The notes beneath the pieces were generated by a model that searched no databases, was not told where the DNA came from, and saw only the letters and a list, made by a program, of their open reading frames with translations. Source: UBA9732 sp963649615 (GTDB lineage Bacteria > Spirochaetota > Spirochaetia > Sphaerochaetales > Sphaerochaetaceae). From it: a DNA stretch of 64,000 nt. The position numbers and the translations under genes are program-made. The stretch covers positions 6,218 to 70,217 of the forward strand of contig CAVJIN010000005.1 in NCBI GenBank assembly GCA_963649615.1. The letters are read 5' to 3'. Positions 18,339-25,587 of this stretch are shown piece by piece. The first letter of the stretch is position 1; each line of letters opens with the position of its first letter.

Positions 18339-19451
18339 ATGAACAGACGCATCATAATACTTGGAATTACTGGGAGCATTGGAAAGACAGCACTAAGAGG
18401 TTGCAACATCTTTCAGGGAGACCTTAACATAGTTGGAGCTTCTTGCCATAACAATGTTAGTGATGCAATTAATTTATGCTTAGAAAACAACATACCAAAC
18501 TTATGTATTACAGGAAAGACAATTGTTGAAGCACCAAGTCAAATAAAAATTTGGAAAAACCTTACAGAAATGCTTGATGCTCTTAATGCAGACATGGTAC
18601 TTAACGGAATTGCTGGATCCCCAGGACTTAAAGCCTCTTTTGATGTAATGAACAGCCATAGCAATTTAGCCTTAGCAAATAAAGAATCAATTGTCTTGGG
18701 TGGTCATATACTGTTTGATTATGCTAAAAAAACTGGTTGCCAAATCATTCCTGTAGACAGTGAACACTCTGCTTTAGATGAGCTGATAATGGCCCATAAA
18801 CAAGAAACTATTGAAAAATTAGTCATAACTGCCAGTGGTGGGCCATTTATAAATAAAGATCCAAAGACTCTTAGCTCTATTACACCTGAGCAAGCTATAA
18901 AACACCCAACATGGAAAATGGGGCCTAAAATTTCCATTGACTCCTCTACTTTAGCAAACAAAGGCCTAGAAGTGATTGAGGCCCACTATCTCTTTGGTTT
19001 TGATGCTTCTCATATTGAAGTTGTTATCCACCCTCAAAGTGTAGTGCACTCAATGGTGAGAACAATAAGTGGACAGGTATATGCTCAAATGTCACCACCA
19101 GATATGGTTTTTCCCATTATGAGAGCTCTTATGTGGCCACATGTAAATAGACAAGTAGGCGAAACTCTAGACTTTACAAACCTAGATTTAACTTTCCGCA
19201 AACTAAACCCAAAACAATTTCCTTTTGTTACAAGCGCCTTTGAATGTGTCAGACTTGAAGGTTCCTATCCTATAGCCTATAACGCAGCAAATGAACTTGC
19301 AGTTAAGGCCTTTATGGAAAAGAAAATACTTTATACTCAAATATATGAAACAGTCCATAAAGTTCTTGAAAAAGATTGGAGTTATGAACCAAAAGATCTT
19401 GAAGATATATTAAACATCCAAAAAAAAGTTTTTCAACAAATGGAGTTTTAA
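18339..19451 (+). CDS. dxr: 1-deoxy-D-xylulose 5-phosphate reductoisomerase
   Basis: This 370-residue enzyme makes MEP in the non-mevalonate isoprenoid pathway. The NADPH motif LGITGSIGKTAL is at the N-terminus, followed by NGIAGSPGLKAS, LANKESIVLGG, PVDSEHSAL, TASGGPF and HPTWKMGPKISIDSSTLANKGLE. These cover the metal and substrate residues. Its product feeds the isoprenoids used by the uppS enzyme encoded two genes upstream. The stop is directly followed by the GTG of rseP. Confidence 0.97.
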   Translation: MNRRIIILGITGSIGKTALRGCNIFQGDLNIVGASCHNNVSDAINLCLENNIPNLCITGKTIVEAPSQIKIWKNLTEMLDALNADMVLNGIAGSPGLKASFDVMNSHSNLALANKESIVLGGHILFDYAKKTGCQIIPVDSEHSALDELIMAHKQETIEKLVITASGGPFINKDPKTLSSITPEQAIKHPTWKMGPKISIDSSTLANKGLEVIEAHYLFGFDASHIEVVIHPQSVVHSMVRTISGQVYAQMSPPDMVFPIMRALMWPHVNRQVGETLDFTNLDLTFRKLNPKQFPFVTSAFECVRLEGSYPIAYNAANELAVKAFMEKKILYTQIYETVHKVLEKDWSYEPKDLEDILNIQKKVFQQMEF

Positions 19452-20771
19452 GTGACGCTTACTTGGTCGTGGATTTTATCTATTTGCATAGGCTTACTTG
19501 GCATAGGAATCATGGTAGTTGTTCATGAACTAGGACACTTTATTGTTGCAAGAATCTGTGGAATTTCTGTTCAAACACTGCAATTTGGTTTTGGTCCACC
19601 TATTCTCAAATGGGGCAAGAGAGAAACTGAGTATAGAATTGCTATAATTCCTTTTGGTGGCCTTTGCCGAATGCGGGGACAGGATGATTTAAAGAATGCA
19701 ATCTCACAAAAGAAAAAACATATAGAAACATGTGAAGATGGCTCAATTTGGTCAGTAAGTGCAATAAAACGCATCATTGTATACTTAGCAGGCCCCTTTT
19801 TTAACTTGCTCTTTGCATTTCTATGCTACACAATTTTACTTTCCATCAATACTGTACAGCCATCCTCAATACCAAAAATCGTATTAATATCGGACTATCC
19901 TAGTCTGTATGGAATTGAAGAATGTGCAGCTCACGTGGCCGGAATGAAGACGGGAGATGTGATACTTAGTGTAGATGACACGAGTGTTGCAACCTATGAA
20001 GAACTTCAGGAAATACTGGCACAAAAAACGGAAGAATCAAGCATCACAATCCAGACTAATACTAACACATACGAGGTGTCACCAATTGATGGAATGTTTG
20101 GAATTCTTCCATTCAAAGAACCCATTGTGGGATATGTCAATCCAGACACACCTGAAAAAAAGGCAGGATTGAAGACTGGCGATAAAATTGTAAGTGTAAA
20201 TGGCAATGCGGTTACCAATATGTTTGACCTACTTGTAGCATCAACATCTAATGCATATCTTGTATTTGTAGTGCAACGTGGAGAGGAACTTGTTGAACTT
20301 GGTTTTGACAACCCCACTGGAACGCTGAATTTCACTCTTATGCAACAAACAACAACTGTGAGAGGGATGAATTTCTTTGAAGCATTGAAGATATCGGGGC
20401 AAGAATGCTTTTCTAATTTTGCACAGTCTATTGTATCTCTTTTTAAGGTTATCAGAGGAAAAGCAGAAGCACATGAAACACTAGGTGGCACCTTGGCAGC
20501 ATCTGAGAGTATGGGAATGCTTACAACAAAAGGATTCTCTGCTGGCTTTAATAGTGGAATTCGTATTGTGCTTTATCTTCTTGCAAGTGTAAGTATTTCT
20601 TTATGCGTAGCTAACCTACTTCCAATTCCAGCCTTAGATGGAGGCCTTGTTTTATTGAGTATTGCAGAACTTATTACAGGGCATACTTTCAATCCAAGAC
20701 TGTATCTTGCAATGCAAATATTGGGAATATTGTTTATTGCTGCAATCTTTGTTCTATTAACGTTCTTCTAG
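19452..20771 (+). CDS. rseP: Site-2 zinc metalloprotease RseP
   Basis: This 439-residue membrane protease performs regulated intramembrane proteolysis. HELGH in VVVHELGHFIVAR (about residue 25) is the zinc site and LPIPALDGGLVLL near the end gives the third ligand Asp. Two PDZ-like repeats lie between (AGMKTGDVILSVDDTSV; AGLKTGDKIVSVNGNAV). The start is GTG at 19452, with GGAG seven bases upstream. The stop overlaps the convergent dnaB by 4 bases. Confidence 0.95.
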   Translation: MTLTWSWILSICIGLLGIGIMVVVHELGHFIVARICGISVQTLQFGFGPPILKWGKRETEYRIAIIPFGGLCRMRGQDDLKNAISQKKKHIETCEDGSIWSVSAIKRIIVYLAGPFFNLLFAFLCYTILLSINTVQPSSIPKIVLISDYPSLYGIEECAAHVAGMKTGDVILSVDDTSVATYEELQEILAQKTEESSITIQTNTNTYEVSPIDGMFGILPFKEPIVGYVNPDTPEKKAGLKTGDKIVSVNGNAVTNMFDLLVASTSNAYLVFVVQRGEELVELGFDNPTGTLNFTLMQQTTTVRGMNFFEALKISGQECFSNFAQSIVSLFKVIRGKAEAHETLGGTLAASESMGMLTTKGFSAGFNSGIRIVLYLLASVSISLCVANLLPIPALDGGLVLLSIAELITGHTFNPRLYLAMQILGILFIAAIFVLLTFF

Positions 20772-22180
20772 AACTTCTCAATCTCTCTAAATGTCATGTA
20801 ATCAGCCAAGAAATGAAGATTAAAAGCTCCTGTTCTACCATTTCTCTGCTTAGCTATAATAATCTTAAGTTTCTTGGGTTTGGCAGCAGACGCTGTAGAA
20901 GAACTCTGGCTCTCAGAATCTTCATCCTCCTCAGAATCAGCTTCCTCATATTGCTCAATCTTTCCTTCTTCATTCAGTCTTTTTGACGGGTCATCTAAAA
21001 GAATAACAAGATCTGCATCTTGTTCAATAGAACCCGAATCTCTCAAATCTGCAAGCATTGGTGGACGGTCTTTACCACCCTCTCTGTTGACCTGAGCAAG
21101 ACAAATAATTGGAATTTCCAATTCTCTAGCAAGACTTTTTAGAGACCTTGAAATAATTGAAACCTGCTCGTGTCTTGGCATATTCGAAGGTCCTTGAAGG
21201 TCTATTAACCCTATATAGTCAATAAAAATTGCCTGAATATTCTTTTCTCGCTTCATGCGTCTTGCCTGCGATCTAATTTCCATTAGACTAATATTAGGGG
21301 TGTCCTGAATAAGAAAATTCTTACATTTATCATATAAAGGCTCAACCACATTTATCATGCGCTGTTGGACCTCTGGGGTTAGTTTTCCATTTCTAAGAGA
21401 AGTATTATTTATTTGAGCTCTATTGGAAAGCACACGCTCCATCAAAGAAGGACCTGACATTTCCAATGAAAAGAAAGCAACAGGAATATTGTCGCTGAAA
21501 GCCATGTTAATGGCAATTGCAAGACCCAAAGCTGTTTTTCCAACAGAAGGCCTAGCAGCAATAATAACTAAATCAGCAGGTTTAAAACCACCAATATAGC
21601 TGTTCAAGGATTTAAATCCAGAAGACAATCCAAGTTTCTTTTTATTTCCTTGGACAATATCGTCAACCAAAATCTTAAGCATAGGACCTGCTTCAGTATA
21701 GTTGTTAGTTGAAACACTAACTCCCATTGCAGAAACCTTCTGCTCAACCTCATCAATAGACTTTACGACCTCTTGTGTTTCATCAAAGGCCTTATCTCCA
21801 ATGTACACAGATAAATCCAAAAGTCTGCGTTTTAAAGCACAATTTCTTATAATTTCAGCATAATAGGATGCATTAACTGCAGAAGGAACAGAGTCTGTCA
21901 AAGAAGCAATGTATGCACTTCCTCCGCACTCAGAAAGCGTGCCCCTTTCTGTCATATATTGGGTAAGCGATACAATATCAATAGCAACACTAGGCTTATC
22001 ATTTCTAAGCCCCATGATGCCTTCCCAAATAAGCTGATGCCCGCGCTGATAAAAATCGTCTTTTACCAAAATGCCTTGAACATCATCCAAAGCCTTGTTT
22101 CTGAGAAGCACAGCACCAAGCAAAGCAATCTCTGCGTCAATATTATTTGGAGGAATTCTTCCAATAGTACTATTTGCCAT
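20768..22180 (-). CDS. dnaB: Replicative DNA helicase DnaB
   Basis: This 470-residue hexameric 5'-3' helicase opens the replication fork. The N-terminal domain begins PPNNIDAEIALLGAVLL. The RecA-like domain has Walker A AARPSVGKTALGLAIA, Walker B IQAIFIDYIGLID, and the DnaB4 block RSLKSLARELEIPIICLAQVNR. An acidic, Ser-rich insertion (about residues 412-440, runs of Glu/Asp/Ser) precedes the final KLKIIIAKQRNGRTG. Such an insertion is unusual in length. GAGGAG lies upstream of the ATG. Confidence 0.97.
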   Translation of the reverse strand: MANSTIGRIPPNNIDAEIALLGAVLLRNKALDDVQGILVKDDFYQRGHQLIWEGIMGLRNDKPSVAIDIVSLTQYMTERGTLSECGGSAYIASLTDSVPSAVNASYYAEIIRNCALKRRLLDLSVYIGDKAFDETQEVVKSIDEVEQKVSAMGVSVSTNNYTEAGPMLKILVDDIVQGNKKKLGLSSGFKSLNSYIGGFKPADLVIIAARPSVGKTALGLAIAINMAFSDNIPVAFFSLEMSGPSLMERVLSNRAQINNTSLRNGKLTPEVQQRMINVVEPLYDKCKNFLIQDTPNISLMEIRSQARRMKREKNIQAIFIDYIGLIDLQGPSNMPRHEQVSIISRSLKSLARELEIPIICLAQVNREGGKDRPPMLADLRDSGSIEQDADLVILLDDPSKRLNEEGKIEQYEEADSEEDEDSESQSSSTASAAKPKKLKIIIAKQRNGRTGAFNLHFLADYMTFREIEKF

Positions 22181-22197
22181 AGCGTCTTCTCCTCTTT

Positions 22198-22276
22198 ATA
22201 CACAAAATCGCTAAAAAAAAGGCTTTTTTGTGGAAAAAATACACAAAATATCCTAATAATTCGAGCTTTTGTGTAT
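22198..22276 (-). promoter_or_regulatory. ATACACAAAA repeats upstream of dnaB
   Basis: The decamer ATACACAAAA occurs at 22198-22207 and 22239-22248, and inverted (TTTTGTGTAT) at 22267-22276. The last two can form a 10-base-pair hairpin, which on the minus strand is followed by a run of T. It may be a protein-binding cluster or an attenuator between rplI and dnaB. Confidence 0.45.
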
Positions 22277-22279
22277 TTT

Positions 22280-22297
22280 GAGGTTTTGCAAAACCTC
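22280..22297. repeat. GAGGTTTTGCAAAACCTC perfect palindrome, copy 2
   Basis: This perfect 18-base palindrome lies between rplI and dnaB and is followed by TTTTATT on the plus strand. It belongs to the same short family as those at 10781, 45466, 52963 and 61516. Confidence 0.7.
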
Positions 22298-22304
22298 TTT
22301 TATT

Positions 22305-22332
22305 AAAGAATAACCCGCCGTTTCCAGCGGGT
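22305..22332 (-). terminator. Terminator after rplI
   Basis: On the minus strand the stem ACCCGC / GCGGGT (plus-strand 22313-22318 and 22327-22332) is followed by TATTCTTT. It closes the rpsF-to-rplI series before dnaB. Confidence 0.7.
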
Positions 22333-22353
22333 CTTCTTCTTTTGTTCTACTGA

Positions 22354-22992
22354 TTAACCCTCAACTGGAGCCTCAGTGGCCTCAACAGCTTCAGCAACAA
22401 CCTCTGCAACTTCAGCAACAGCTTCAGCTTCCTTAGCAGCCTCTTCAGCTTTCTCAGCCTTTATAGCAGCTTCCTTAGCAGCCTTTTCAGCTTTTTCAGC
22501 CTTTATAGCGGCTTCTTTAGCAGCCTTTTCAGCAGCTTTAACCTCAGCTTCACTGAGAACGTTCAACTTAATTATTGAGAACTCGTTCTCATAAAGATGA
22601 ACCTTAGCAGTGTAAGTTCCAACCATCTTAATTGAATGAGTAGCAACTTCAATTTTCTTTTTCTCAATCTCAAAACCAAGCTTAGCAAGAGCTTCTTGAA
22701 TCATGAGAGGAGTTACAGAGCCAAAGAGCTTTCCAGACTCACCAGCAGAAACAATCATGTCAAGAGAGACATTATCAAGTTTTTCCTTCAGTGAAGCAGA
22801 AGCTTCGCGCTTTGCAACCTTACGCTTCTCAATAGCAGCAGCTCTGCTCTTGAAAATTGACAGATTCTCGTTTGTGTACAGTACCGCAGCACCAGTGGGC
22901 AACAGATAGTTACGAGCATATCCATCCTTTACCACACAGACATCTCCCTCTTCTCCGAGGTTAGGTACATCCTGATTCAAAATGATCTTCAT
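22354..22992 (-). CDS. rplI: 50S ribosomal protein L9 with long Ala/Glu/Lys tail
   Basis: This 212-residue protein begins MKIILNQDVPNLGEEGDVCVVKDGYARNYLLPTG, diagnostic of L9. AAAAGGAG precedes the ATG at 22992; an upstream in-frame ATG was rejected because it lacks a site and adds a foreign N-terminus. The two-domain core ends near residue 150. The last 55-60 residues are tandem heptad-like repeats of the form AAIKAEKAEKAAKE, predicted as a long helix or coiled coil, absent from standard L9. Confidence 0.95.
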   Translation of the reverse strand: MKIILNQDVPNLGEEGDVCVVKDGYARNYLLPTGAAVLYTNENLSIFKSRAAAIEKRKVAKREASASLKEKLDNVSLDMIVSAGESGKLFGSVTPLMIQEALAKLGFEIEKKKIEVATHSIKMVGTYTAKVHLYENEFSIIKLNVLSEAEVKAAEKAAKEAAIKAEKAEKAAKEAAIKAEKAEEAAKEAEAVAEVAEVVAEAVEATEAPVEG

Positions 22993-23045
22993 ATGAATAC
23001 TCCTTTTACATGAGATTCTTGTAAACCTCATGTTATTTTTTTATT

Positions 23046-23978
23046 TCACCTAAATCTAAGCCATGTCTCCAAAACACCCAAAATAGGAAGCCCAACAAGA
23101 CACACCAAATTTAGCCCTGGCAGTAAGCAAAGTAGTAGTACCAAGCCCACTATCTTGCCCACGCTAAAATAAGCAGACGTTCTTCTACATCGTGCAACAA
23201 GAATTGACAACCCCTGAATTGCATACAGCACTGACAAACCCAAGGCCACATTCCACGCAATACAATAAATTGCAACAGGAATTGAACTTATCAAGCTAGA
23301 AGTCAATGCCAACACCCAAAAGCCAAAAAATCCCCAAATAAACGGATCAGGTAGCTTCATGAACGCAAAATCATACTGCCATGCCTCGTCATACCTATAC
23401 ATCATCAATTCCGATATCAATACAGGTATTCCCACTATCATCATTCCCATAGGTAAGAACGATATTTCTAAAAAGGACATTGCCAAATCAATTACAGACT
23501 CAAAGTTATAACCCAAGCTTTCCTCAGAAAATATTGCAAGCATAGATTGCTTAAGCAAATCTTTGGTAGCAGTAGCGCCATCACTAGAAAACCATATAGC
23601 CAAGGCAAGTCCCAAAACAGCAATTGGAATACAAGTAAGGAAGAACTTTCTCAGTCCCGCCCTACTTTTTCTGCTTACTGCAGTCCAAGTTGCAGATCCA
23701 ATGACAGTACAAACAGGAAGGAAAAGACTAACAACAAGTATACTACCATAGCCCGCATCAATTACATCTTTGAAATCAATAACAGACCAAACTACGGTAC
23801 CAACAAACACCAAAGCAAAAGCCAGTAAAACTTGCCATAACTTCTTAACCTTAGGGGCAACCATCAAAAGAGGAACTGTCATTATTACACTGCCAATAGA
23901 GAATCTTGAAAACAAAATTCCCACCACAGACACAAAGACAAGTTCTTTCCAAACGCTCTTCTTATACCCCTGTTCCAC
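23046..23978 (-). CDS. YybS-like (DUF2232) multi-pass membrane protein
   Basis: This 310-residue protein has about eight hydrophobic segments and no enzymatic motif. The pattern of segments and its position between rpsR and rplI match YybS/DUF2232 of Firmicutes, where the gene also lies close to rplI and dnaC. The family has been proposed as a membrane component of transport or sporulation-independent functions, without firm activity. Assignment rests mainly on gene order and topology. Confidence 0.55.
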   Translation of the reverse strand: MEQGYKKSVWKELVFVSVVGILFSRFSIGSVIMTVPLLMVAPKVKKLWQVLLAFALVFVGTVVWSVIDFKDVIDAGYGSILVVSLFLPVCTVIGSATWTAVSRKSRAGLRKFFLTCIPIAVLGLALAIWFSSDGATATKDLLKQSMLAIFSEESLGYNFESVIDLAMSFLEISFLPMGMMIVGIPVLISELMMYRYDEAWQYDFAFMKLPDPFIWGFFGFWVLALTSSLISSIPVAIYCIAWNVALGLSVLYAIQGLSILVARCRRTSAYFSVGKIVGLVLLLCLLPGLNLVCLVGLPILGVLETWLRFR

Positions 23979-23994
23979 TTCAGAAAATCCTTAA

Positions 23995-24279
23995 TTACTG
24001 CTTGTCAAAAGGCAAATAAGCAAGAACTCTAGCTCTCTTGATTTCCTGAGTAAGAGCTCTCTGGTGCTTTGCGCATGTACCTGTAATACGTCCAGGAAGA
24101 ATTTTACCGCGCTCTGTAATGCAGCGTCTAAGAGCCTCTGGATTTTTGTAATCTGGCTCATTGTTGTTTGCGCAGAACTTACAAACCTTTTTCTTAAAAT
24201 TGGTGCGTTTTCCGCCCATCTTCTTATCTCTGAAGCTACCTACAGCCTCATTGTTCATGACATCTTTATCATCATGCAT
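23995..24279 (-). CDS. rpsR: 30S ribosomal protein S18
   Basis: This 94-residue protein has the S18 core with KNPEALRRCITERGKILPGRITGTCAKHQRALTQEIKRAR. Cysteines in KKVCKFCANN and later CI/TC suggest the zinc-binding C+ form. A 20-residue N-terminal extension precedes the core. GGAG lies 7 bases upstream of the ATG region. It sits in the classical rpsF-ssb-rpsR order. Confidence 0.96.
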   Translation of the reverse strand: MHDDKDVMNNEAVGSFRDKKMGGKRTNFKKKVCKFCANNNEPDYKNPEALRRCITERGKILPGRITGTCAKHQRALTQEIKRARVLAYLPFDKQ

Positions 24280-24298
24280 TTTGATTTTCTCCTAAAAA

Positions 24299-24760
24299 TT
24301 AAAATGGAATGTCAGAATCATCAAAAGACTCTGGACCCATATCTGACACTGGAGCCTGCTGCTGTGTTGACTGCGAGGCTCTCTGTGCTTGGTGCTGTGC
24401 CTGATAACCATCTGGTGAGGCAGAACCACCCTGTGAACTAGCTAGGAGTTGAACACTATTTGCAACAACCTCAATTCTTGAGTGTGTCTGTCCATTCTGT
24501 TCCCATCTGTTTTGCCTTAGTTCTCCCTGAACGGAAACCTGACGACCTTTTGTTAGATAGGAACTAAGTGACTCTGCAGACTTACCCCAGACTACAATAT
24601 CAATGTAACTAACTTCATCTTCCCACTTGTCACCAGTCCTCTTTCTCCTGTTGACCGCCATGGAAAAACGACACACTGAAGTTCCCTGAGGTGTAGACTT
24701 AACTTCACAGTCACGTGTAAGACGACCTACCAATACAACTACGTTGATGTCTGCTGCCAT
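24299..24760 (-). CDS. ssb: Single-stranded DNA-binding protein
   Basis: This 153-residue protein has an OB fold (NVVVLVGRLTRDCEVKSTPQGTSVCRFSMAVNR; YIDIVVWGKSAESLSSYLTKGRQVSVQGELR), a Gln/Ser-rich linker, and the acidic C-terminal tip SFDDSDIPF that binds partner proteins. It lies between rpsF and rpsR as in many bacteria. Confidence 0.97.
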   Translation of the reverse strand: MAADINVVVLVGRLTRDCEVKSTPQGTSVCRFSMAVNRRKRTGDKWEDEVSYIDIVVWGKSAESLSSYLTKGRQVSVQGELRQNRWEQNGQTHSRIEVVANSVQLLASSQGGSASPDGYQAQHQAQRASQSTQQQAPVSDMGPESFDDSDIPF

Positions 24761-24789
24761 TGTTCTCTCCTGTTTAGATTTTTATTAAC

Positions 24790-25065
24790 TTATTTTGCCA
24801 CAAACAAGTGCTTAAGGATTGAAGCCTCAAGAAGGAATTCTGCAGTCATCTTGTTGATGCTTTGAGGGTCTGCAGAAAGCTCATAGTAATAATAATGGCC
24901 CTTATCCTGTTTCTTAATTGTGTAGGCGAGATTCTTTACGCCCATATCTTCCTGCTTTGCAACCTGTGCACCAGCAGCCGTTAATGCCTTGGAGACAATC
25001 TCCAATCCTTGTTCCGTCATCTCATCATTTGCGTTGAAAATGACGGTGAACTCATAATCTCTCAT
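24790..25065 (-). CDS. rpsF: 30S ribosomal protein S6
   Basis: This 91-residue protein begins MRDYEFTVIFNANDEMTEQGLE and contains MGVKNLAYTIKKQDKGHYYYYEL, typical of S6. S6 binds S18 on the platform of the small subunit. GGAGG lies upstream of the ATG. It is the first gene of the minus-strand series to rplI. Confidence 0.95.
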   Translation of the reverse strand: MRDYEFTVIFNANDEMTEQGLEIVSKALTAAGAQVAKQEDMGVKNLAYTIKKQDKGHYYYYELSADPQSINKMTAEFLLEASILKHLFVAK

Positions 25066-25091
25066 GGGTTCCTCCTTACGGACTAAAATTG

Positions 25092-25108
25092 ATCCATCAC
25101 CGATGGAT
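25092..25108 (-). promoter_or_regulatory. Leader hairpin of rpsF
   Basis: ATCCATC-ACC-GATGGAT is a perfect 7-base-pair stem with a 3-base loop, between the rpsF promoter and its Shine-Dalgarno. A CCG triplet follows in the minus-strand leader (GTCCGTAAGGAGG). S6:S18 is known to bind a CCG-containing motif in rpsF leaders elsewhere; the match here is only suggestive. Confidence 0.4.
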
Positions 25109-25122
25109 AAAGAGGTATCCCT

Positions 25123-25152
25123 AGAATATCATTCAATGCCTTCTCTAGTCAA
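25123..25152 (-). promoter_or_regulatory. Promoter of rpsF operon
   Basis: On the minus strand TTGACT and TATTCT are separated by 18 bases. The expected start is near 25116, giving a leader of about 50 bases that contains the hairpin at 25092. Confidence 0.6.
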
Positions 25153-25191
25153 TGAACCCACAAATATAACAAGAGATTTTTTATTGAGGAC

Positions 25192-25221
25192 TTGACCTTT
25201 TGCACTAAAAGTCACGATAAT
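25192..25221 (+). promoter_or_regulatory. Promoter of the AURKAIP1/COX24-like gene
   Basis: TTGACC (25192-25197) and GATAAT (25216-25221) are separated by 18 bases. A GTCCCAA-CC-TTGGGAC hairpin (25242-25257) lies between it and the Shine-Dalgarno of the small gene. Confidence 0.65.
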
Positions 25222-25272
25222 GTGGCTCGTAATTACAACACGTCCCAACCTTGGGACATAAGGAGTTCTGCA

Positions 25273-25362
25273 GTGCCTTGTGGAAGAAAAAGAAAAAAGC
25301 ATAAGATTGCTACCCATAAAAGGAAGAAGAAGCTCAGAATGATGAGACATAAGAAGAAGTAA
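25273..25362 (+). CDS. Tiny AURKAIP1/COX24-domain protein
   Basis: A GTG start follows AAGGAG by seven bases and opens a 29-residue frame (MPCGRKRKKHKIATHKRKKK and nine more residues), with 17 of 29 residues Lys, Arg or His. The motif KKHK-xTHKRKK-LR--RHKKK is the signature of the AURKAIP1/COX24 (mS38-like) family, small basic proteins associated with ribosomes in mitochondria and annotated in spirochaetes. It has its own promoter and a strong terminator, so it is a monocistronic, probably highly expressed gene. Because it is very short, automatic gene callers may miss it. Confidence 0.85.
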   Translation: MPCGRKRKKHKIATHKRKKKLRMMRHKKK

Positions 25363-25389
25363 TTAGACTTCATTCTTCGCAATCAGGAA

Positions 25390-25419
25390 ACCCGTTGGTC
25401 GCTCCAGCGGGTTTTTTTC
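25390..25419 (+). terminator. Terminator after the COX24-like gene
   Basis: ACCCGTTGG (25390-25398) pairs with CCAGCGGGT (25404-25412), followed by seven T residues. Confidence 0.9.
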
Positions 25420-25420
25420 T

Positions 25421-25466
25421 TTCTTGGATCTTGGGTTCATTGCTACGTCACTGCGCCATGGGCCGT
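25421..25466 (-). repeat. Dispersed element, right-end motif, inverted copy
   Basis: The reverse complement matches 32032-32077 without gaps, 35 of 46 positions identical by hand count (ACGGCCCATG...ATGAACCCAAGATCC). It lies directly behind the terminator of the tiny gene at 25273. Confidence 0.7.
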
Positions 25467-25486
25467 ACAGTATTTCTAAACAGTCA

Positions 25487-25536
25487 TTGTAATAATACGC
25501 ATACTTTTTGTTACCGTAATAACATTTTTATTACAA
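25487..25536. promoter_or_regulatory. Inverted repeats upstream of metN
   Basis: TTGTAATAA (25487-25495) is repeated inverted as TTATTACAA (25528-25536), with a further imperfect dyad GTTACCGTAATAAC (25510-25523) between them. This could be an operator for the methionine transporter. No SAM riboswitch was recognised in this interval. Confidence 0.35.
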
Positions 25537-25587
25537 AAATAACAAAGCTACTTGTCTAAAAACTAAAACTATGCTTTATTAAGTGCC

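Noticed and set aside
25420..25587. Possible SAM riboswitch before metN
   Set aside because: I looked for the SAM-I helix pattern and kink-turn and saw none; the interval holds a repeat copy and AT-rich dyads.
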